Below, in pieces: positions 62,032 through 64,000 of a stretch of 64,000 bases of DNA (position 1 is its first letter; each line of letters opens with the position of its first letter). The stretch is taken from the NCBI GenBank assembly GCA_963678705.1, contig OY783219.1:3596001-3660000 (forward strand), in the 5' to 3' direction. Under the pieces are notes generated by a model. The model had not been told where the DNA came from. It saw nothing but the letters and a program-made list of their open reading frames with translations, and ran no database searches. Origin of the DNA: Panorpa germanica (lineage: Eukaryota; Arthropoda; Insecta; Mecoptera; Panorpidae). The translations under genes were made by a program, and so were the position numbers.

Positions 62032-63398
62032 CAACTCATTCATAAATGAGGTAGAGGCAACATTCGATTATAAGTGATACCTTTTCTTTATTTTGACTGC
62101 TAATAATATTATATTATAAGTATATTATATTCATTTATTATGTATTTATAAGAAATATTTATAATATTTGATCGTGGACAGAGAGGGCTCAATTATTATC
62201 GTTTTTTTTTAAATATTTGATTTCCTAAAAATAAATATTATAATTTGTACTTACCAAACAAGCTTCCAGAGTGATGACAAACTTTATACAATCTGACACT
62301 TTCCAGTGAACCAAGTACAACTTTTTCTACTTCTGGTTTTATCTTTGGTTTTTTGTCCAATTCAAACTTACAAAAATATTTCTCAGTAACCTAAAAGTTT
62401 ATATAAAATTAATAACAACTAATACCTGCCTGCAATCGATGTAAAAGAAATCAAATTTCTTATTAATAACTATTTGCTCAATGGGCTTGTGTCTTATGTC
62501 TTAATTTCTATAAAACGACAATATCTCAACTCATTATATTTTAGGAGATATTAACAATTAAAAAAGATTCAACGTTGCTATCTCTTTTATACAACAGAGC
62601 GTAAAAGAGATAGCATATTCTTGACAGAACTCTGACAAGTTTACAGGTTACCAACCTTACAGTTTATAAATCTCTGCTATATGTATTTATATATCAAAAT
62701 ATCAAATATTATTTACACCTATTTCAAGGAACAATCAAATTTCAATATTATGTCTGCCGTAACCCAGTAAACAATTTGGTGAAATGCCCTATTTAGTGAC
62801 GTTTCTCTCACTATTTCACTTCAATTATAGTTCGCATCAACTTTATCTTCATTTGTATTCCGACAGGTGGAGTAATTTCGCCATCTGTAGCCGATAAAGT
62901 AGACATTTTATATGAAAAAATGTGAGAAACTGAACTATAAATGAACTCTTTTATGACAAAAAAATCATGACGCATCTTCAATATGATGTCAAAGTGACTC
63001 CAAAATGTTTACTGGGAACATGGTTAAATAAAATAAAAACTTATTATTCTTTGACTTGACTTGATTATTTCGACTACCAACAGCTACAAAACATTACCAC
63101 TGCACAAGAAATAACTGACGTTAAAATGCACATTTATTAACATCAATTTCAAAATGAGGACACAAGCCCATTCTATTGCTTTATACAGGACGCTATGAAC
63201 TTACCCAATTTAAAAAGGGGAAATACCAGGGGTGCCGCTTTCCGAATGGGTTGGGATGAACTTTAATTATGTAGAAATAAATGCAGAAACACATTACAGC
63301 ATCGAAACTTAAAAAAATGTAAATGTCGAGCATGTTGAAAAAATCTGCATACAAAGGTGTATCCATTGCGATTATTTCTGCGAAGTTTAGTTGCCTTT
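46731..63398 (-). CDS. ABCA-family-like protein with degenerate ATPase sites, 5' partial
   Basis: Twenty-five minus-strand exons join with matching phases: 63398-63205, 62390-62255, 61839-61729, 60965-60811, 60673-60585, 60207-60138, 60062-59999, 59880-59708, 59486-59335, 58818-58742, 58668-58565, 57801-57576, 57022-56785, 55808-55735, 54209-53994, 53649-53527, 53372-53139, 51987-51881, 50598-50457, 50329-50232, 49583-49298, 48532-48322, 48171-48010, 47938-47872 and 47066-46731. That is about 1280 residues; the N-terminal TMD1 lies beyond the window. Order: end of TMD1 (PWYFPFLNW), NBD1, linker, TMD2 with a large loop and helices (WLYFTSFYC, AGVKFWTYWASFYLYDI), then NBD2 and a basic tail (TSKKKKLVRKGQQ). 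ABCA proteins move lipids. Here NBD1 has VSNDECLST for Walker A and LLFYKPTDG for Walker B. NBD2 has an intact GATNSGKT but VKSDLRKL, LLDDP and an Asn at the H-loop. The exon at 60673 has the least certain acceptor. Confidence 0.85.
47172..47725 (+). repeat. Repeat B, copy in an ABCA intron
   Basis: It holds the family's marker blocks in order: gaagtcgattggagtaaaac, tcggagatatagagttttaa, tttctttacataaatg, tcgacagggttacctgcag, gcggagattcgctg, and a gtgtcgtcaaaaaacattat end. About 550 bp, non-coding. The central section carries an inverted pair (gaggtaacgctgt and acagggttacct), so part of it can form a hairpin. Confidence 0.8.
48547..48616. repeat. (AT)n microsatellite
   Basis: About 70 bp of perfect alternating AT in the intron between two NBD2 exons of the ABCA-like gene, about 15 bp upstream (in transcript terms) of the acceptor of exon 48532-48322. 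Confidence 0.95.
48712..49273. repeat. Two-copy tandem repeat of about 280 bp
   Basis: The segment starting ccttgtaaaattt near 48714 is repeated from about 48987. It includes cgctgattccaaatctgaaa, cgctaatatctcga and accggaagtgc. The copies are about 90% identical. It is intronic within the ABCA-like gene and non-coding. Confidence 0.8.
49633..50224 (+). mobile_element. MITE-A copy next to an ABCA exon
   Basis: Left end aatgggcctgtgtcc, right end ggacacaagcccatt, about 590 bp. It fills most of the intron between the exons at 50232 and 49583; its right terminus ends 8 bp from the donor of exon 50329-50232, so splicing there has been kept. Confidence 0.88.
51780..51832 (-). mobile_element. MITE-C, terminal fragment
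   Basis: About 50 bp ending caccaaattgtttactgggt, the MITE-C terminus in reverse. Intronic in the ABCA-like gene. A similar acccagtaaacattttg end occurs alone at 50940-50957. Confidence 0.6.
52107..52790 (+). repeat. Repeat B, near full-length copy
   Basis: About 680 bp with all marker blocks. The central inverted pair is clear: ccgaggtaacgctgtcgag near 52363 and ctcgacagcgttacctgcag near 52512, separated by about 130 bp. It lies between ABCA exons 53139 and 51987. No coding sequence and no strong terminal repeats are seen, so its class is unknown. Confidence 0.82.
53718..53932 (-). mobile_element. Foldback element, single arm
   Basis: It matches the right arm of the element at 3125-3690 (ttattcatctaactaatt, ttacataaaacgatttaaac, aatggccaagtatcgtttca) and ends 60 bp before ABCA exon 54209-53994. 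An inner palindrome around ataaaaaaacatggttttttt is present. Confidence 0.75.
54437..55460 (-). mobile_element. MITE-A copy carrying a nested hAT-like MITE
   Basis: Reverse-orientation MITE-A: its right terminus is at the left (aatgttcttgtgtcc, partly decayed) and an intact ggacacaagcccatt left terminus is at 55446-55460. A 404 bp element (54985-55388) splits it. Without the insert it is about 610 bp. It lies in an ABCA intron. Confidence 0.85.
54985..55388. mobile_element. hAT-like MITE with an 8 bp target duplication
   Basis: Terminal inverted repeats are cagtgttaccaaccc on the left and the inverse of ggggttggcaacactg on the right. The direct duplication GGTTCTAG flanks it perfectly at 54977-54984 and 55389-55396; 8 bp duplications are typical of hAT transposons. 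The interior is AT-rich and non-coding (the ctgtttt motif recurs). Nesting shows it is younger than the surrounding MITE-A copy. Confidence 0.88.
56021..56660 (-). repeat. Repeat B, reverse copy
   Basis: About 640 bp in reverse. Marker blocks: agcgaatctccgcaga, gacagcgttacctcggca, gagctagagagggcaccga and tactccaatcgacttcaaac. It lies between ABCA exons 56785 and 55808. Confidence 0.82.
56710..56761. repeat. Perfect 25 bp inverted repeat
   Basis: Two 25 bp arms (aaactgtttccgagataaat plus acata, and its exact inverse) are separated by only aa. The palindrome ends 24 bp from ABCA exon 57022-56785, just inside the intron. It would form a very stable hairpin in DNA or pre-mRNA. Confidence 0.95.
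57318..57402 (-). mobile_element. MITE-C, terminal fragment
   Basis: It contains gatgcgaactataattgaag, gatagaaacgtcacaaaat and cttcaccaaattgtttact, matching one end of MITE-C in reverse. Intronic in the ABCA-like gene. Confidence 0.65.
58139..58443 (-). mobile_element. MITE-A, short degenerate copy
   Basis: Reverse copy reduced to about 300 bp. It retains tgttgacggagatatagcaa, the ttaataattaaagg block and a terminus caagcccatt, but most of the middle is deleted. Intronic in the ABCA-like gene. Confidence 0.7.
61089..61662 (-). mobile_element. MITE-A, hairpin subfamily, reverse copy
   Basis: Reverse MITE-A with decayed outer ends. Where other copies read acaaggattgtgatgtcac, this one and that at 62480 carry a different insert with a perfect hairpin (61491-61528). 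The two therefore form a distinct subfamily. Confidence 0.75.
61491..61528. repeat. Perfect 16 bp hairpin inside MITE-A
   Basis: Arms gctatctcttttatac and gtataaaagagatagc with a 6 bp loop. The copy at 62577-62617 keeps the same hairpin with one or two changes. Confidence 0.92.
61956..62026. repeat. (AT)n microsatellite
   Basis: About 70 bp of uninterrupted AT in the ABCA intron between exons 62255 and 61839. It gives rise to a spurious Tyr-Ile repeat open frame on the minus strand. Confidence 0.95.
62480..63172 (+). mobile_element. MITE-A, hairpin subfamily, with nested MITE-C
   Basis: Left end aatgggcttgtgtctta, right end ggacacaagcccatt. It contains the hairpin at 62577-62617 and is split at 62763 by a complete MITE-C. 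Parts of the right half (the gacctactcaacaaat and cgaccatttc blocks) are deleted. It lies in the ABCA intron between exons 63205 and 62390. Confidence 0.85.
62763..63016 (+). mobile_element. MITE-C, complete element
   Basis: A 254 bp non-coding element with terminal inverted repeats cccagtaaac and gtttactggg, nested in MITE-A. Comparing the host sequence with an empty MITE-A (gtaacagggttaaat) shows the insertion point and a duplication of only AA (or AAC if the terminal base is assigned differently). Fragments are at 18834, 46245, 51780 and 57318. Confidence 0.82.
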
Positions 63399-63511
63399 CT
63401 GGAATGACAGAAATAATAATTATGAATGGCATCATTTCATTATCGGTGCAATAGGCTTGTAAACTCTATTAAGAAGTTCGTTTTTATTTAAGTGGGGTTA
63501 AGGTTTCAAAC

Positions 63512-64000
63512 TTTTTCCAATTTATATTAATGTAGAACATATTAAGTTTATTGTGTGAAAATTTGAAGTCGATTGGAGTAAAACTGTCGGAGATATAGAG
63601 TTTTAAGTCTTCACCTCTCTGGTCTGGTTTCGTATTTCTTTGAAACTTTTGAACGCGTTTTTCTCACACTTAGCTTTTTCAGAGTGGGAATCTCTCTACC
63701 TGAAAATTTACTGCATCGATCCTTTTGAAATTTTGCATGCTCTTTCTTTACATAATTGCCAAAGTAACGCTGTCGAGTTTCTTTTTTTTTTAATACGTAT
63801 TTTAAAATAACAAAGTTTCTAATTTTTTTCATGAAAAATCGGTATTTTGACTTCTAAGTGCTGTAAAAAATTGAAAAATCAATAAAGATAAAAAACTCGA
63901 CAGCGTTACCTGCAGAAACTTATCATCTAATGAAATCATTTTGGATTTTCGATTTCGCAATGTTACTTTTTTTTGTGACATCTACGAAGATTCGCTGTCA
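63512..64000 (+). repeat. Repeat B, copy running off the window
   Basis: Marker blocks gaagtcgattggagtaaaac, aacgctgtcgag, ctcgacagcgttacctgcag and gattcgctgtca are present in order; the element continues beyond 64000. A 73-codon minus-strand frame in it is incidental. It lies 5' of the first visible ABCA exon, probably in an intron. Confidence 0.8.

Noticed and set aside
61788..62039. Tyr-Ile repeat protein on the minus strand
   Set aside because: It is the translation of the (AT)n microsatellite; the true coding part there is the ABCA exon 61839-61729 in its own frame.

Overview
This is an AT-rich eukaryotic nuclear window. It has spliced genes with GT-AG introns, AATAAA polyadenylation signals and many short non-autonomous DNA transposons. 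The gene content (a CABIT-domain protein resembling Drosophila Serrano, JMJD7, ANAPC5, a sushi plus fibrinogen lectin, an F-box/LRR protein and an ABCA-type protein) points to an insect. Beyond that the order is uncertain; a beetle-like genome is a guess.

Layout. 1-11.5 kb: no gene seen; MITEs, a foldback element, two copies of a tRNA-derived SINE and polypyrimidine tracts. 11.5-26.06 kb (+): a five-exon CABIT-domain gene of 939 codons, split by an 11.4 kb first intron full of repeats, including a decayed PIF/Harbinger transposase fragment. 26.3-30.8 kb: intergenic. 30.8-33.5 kb: a 283 bp tandem array made from part of a broken, unrecognised coding sequence on the minus strand. 34.0-35.5 kb (-): JMJD7. 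35.96-39.66 kb (+): ANAPC5, divergent from JMJD7 across about 430 bp. 39.9-42.0 kb (+): a secreted sushi/fibrinogen-domain lectin whose promoter and signal-peptide exon are tandemly duplicated. 43.3-45.1 kb (-): an F-box/LRR protein. 46.7-63.4 kb (-): 25 exons of an ABCA-family gene whose 5' part lies beyond the right edge; its introns are crowded with nested MITEs.

The most striking finding is the ABCA-like gene. All 25 exons join in frame with consistent splice phases, yet almost every catalytic motif of both nucleotide-binding domains is substituted. NBD1 has lost the Walker A lysine, the Walker B aspartate and catalytic glutamate, the Q-loop glutamine, the LSGG signature and the H-loop histidine. 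NBD2 keeps a good Walker A but has degenerate Q-loop, signature, catalytic and H-loop positions. This looks like a pseudo-ABC transporter kept open as a protein rather than a pseudogene.

Other notable points are the duplicated alternative first exon of the lectin gene, the expanded 283 bp array, a 404 bp hAT-like MITE with a perfect 8 bp target duplication nested inside another MITE, and several perfect hairpins. Exon boundaries were derived by hand from splice signals, phase and protein continuity; transcript data have not been seen.
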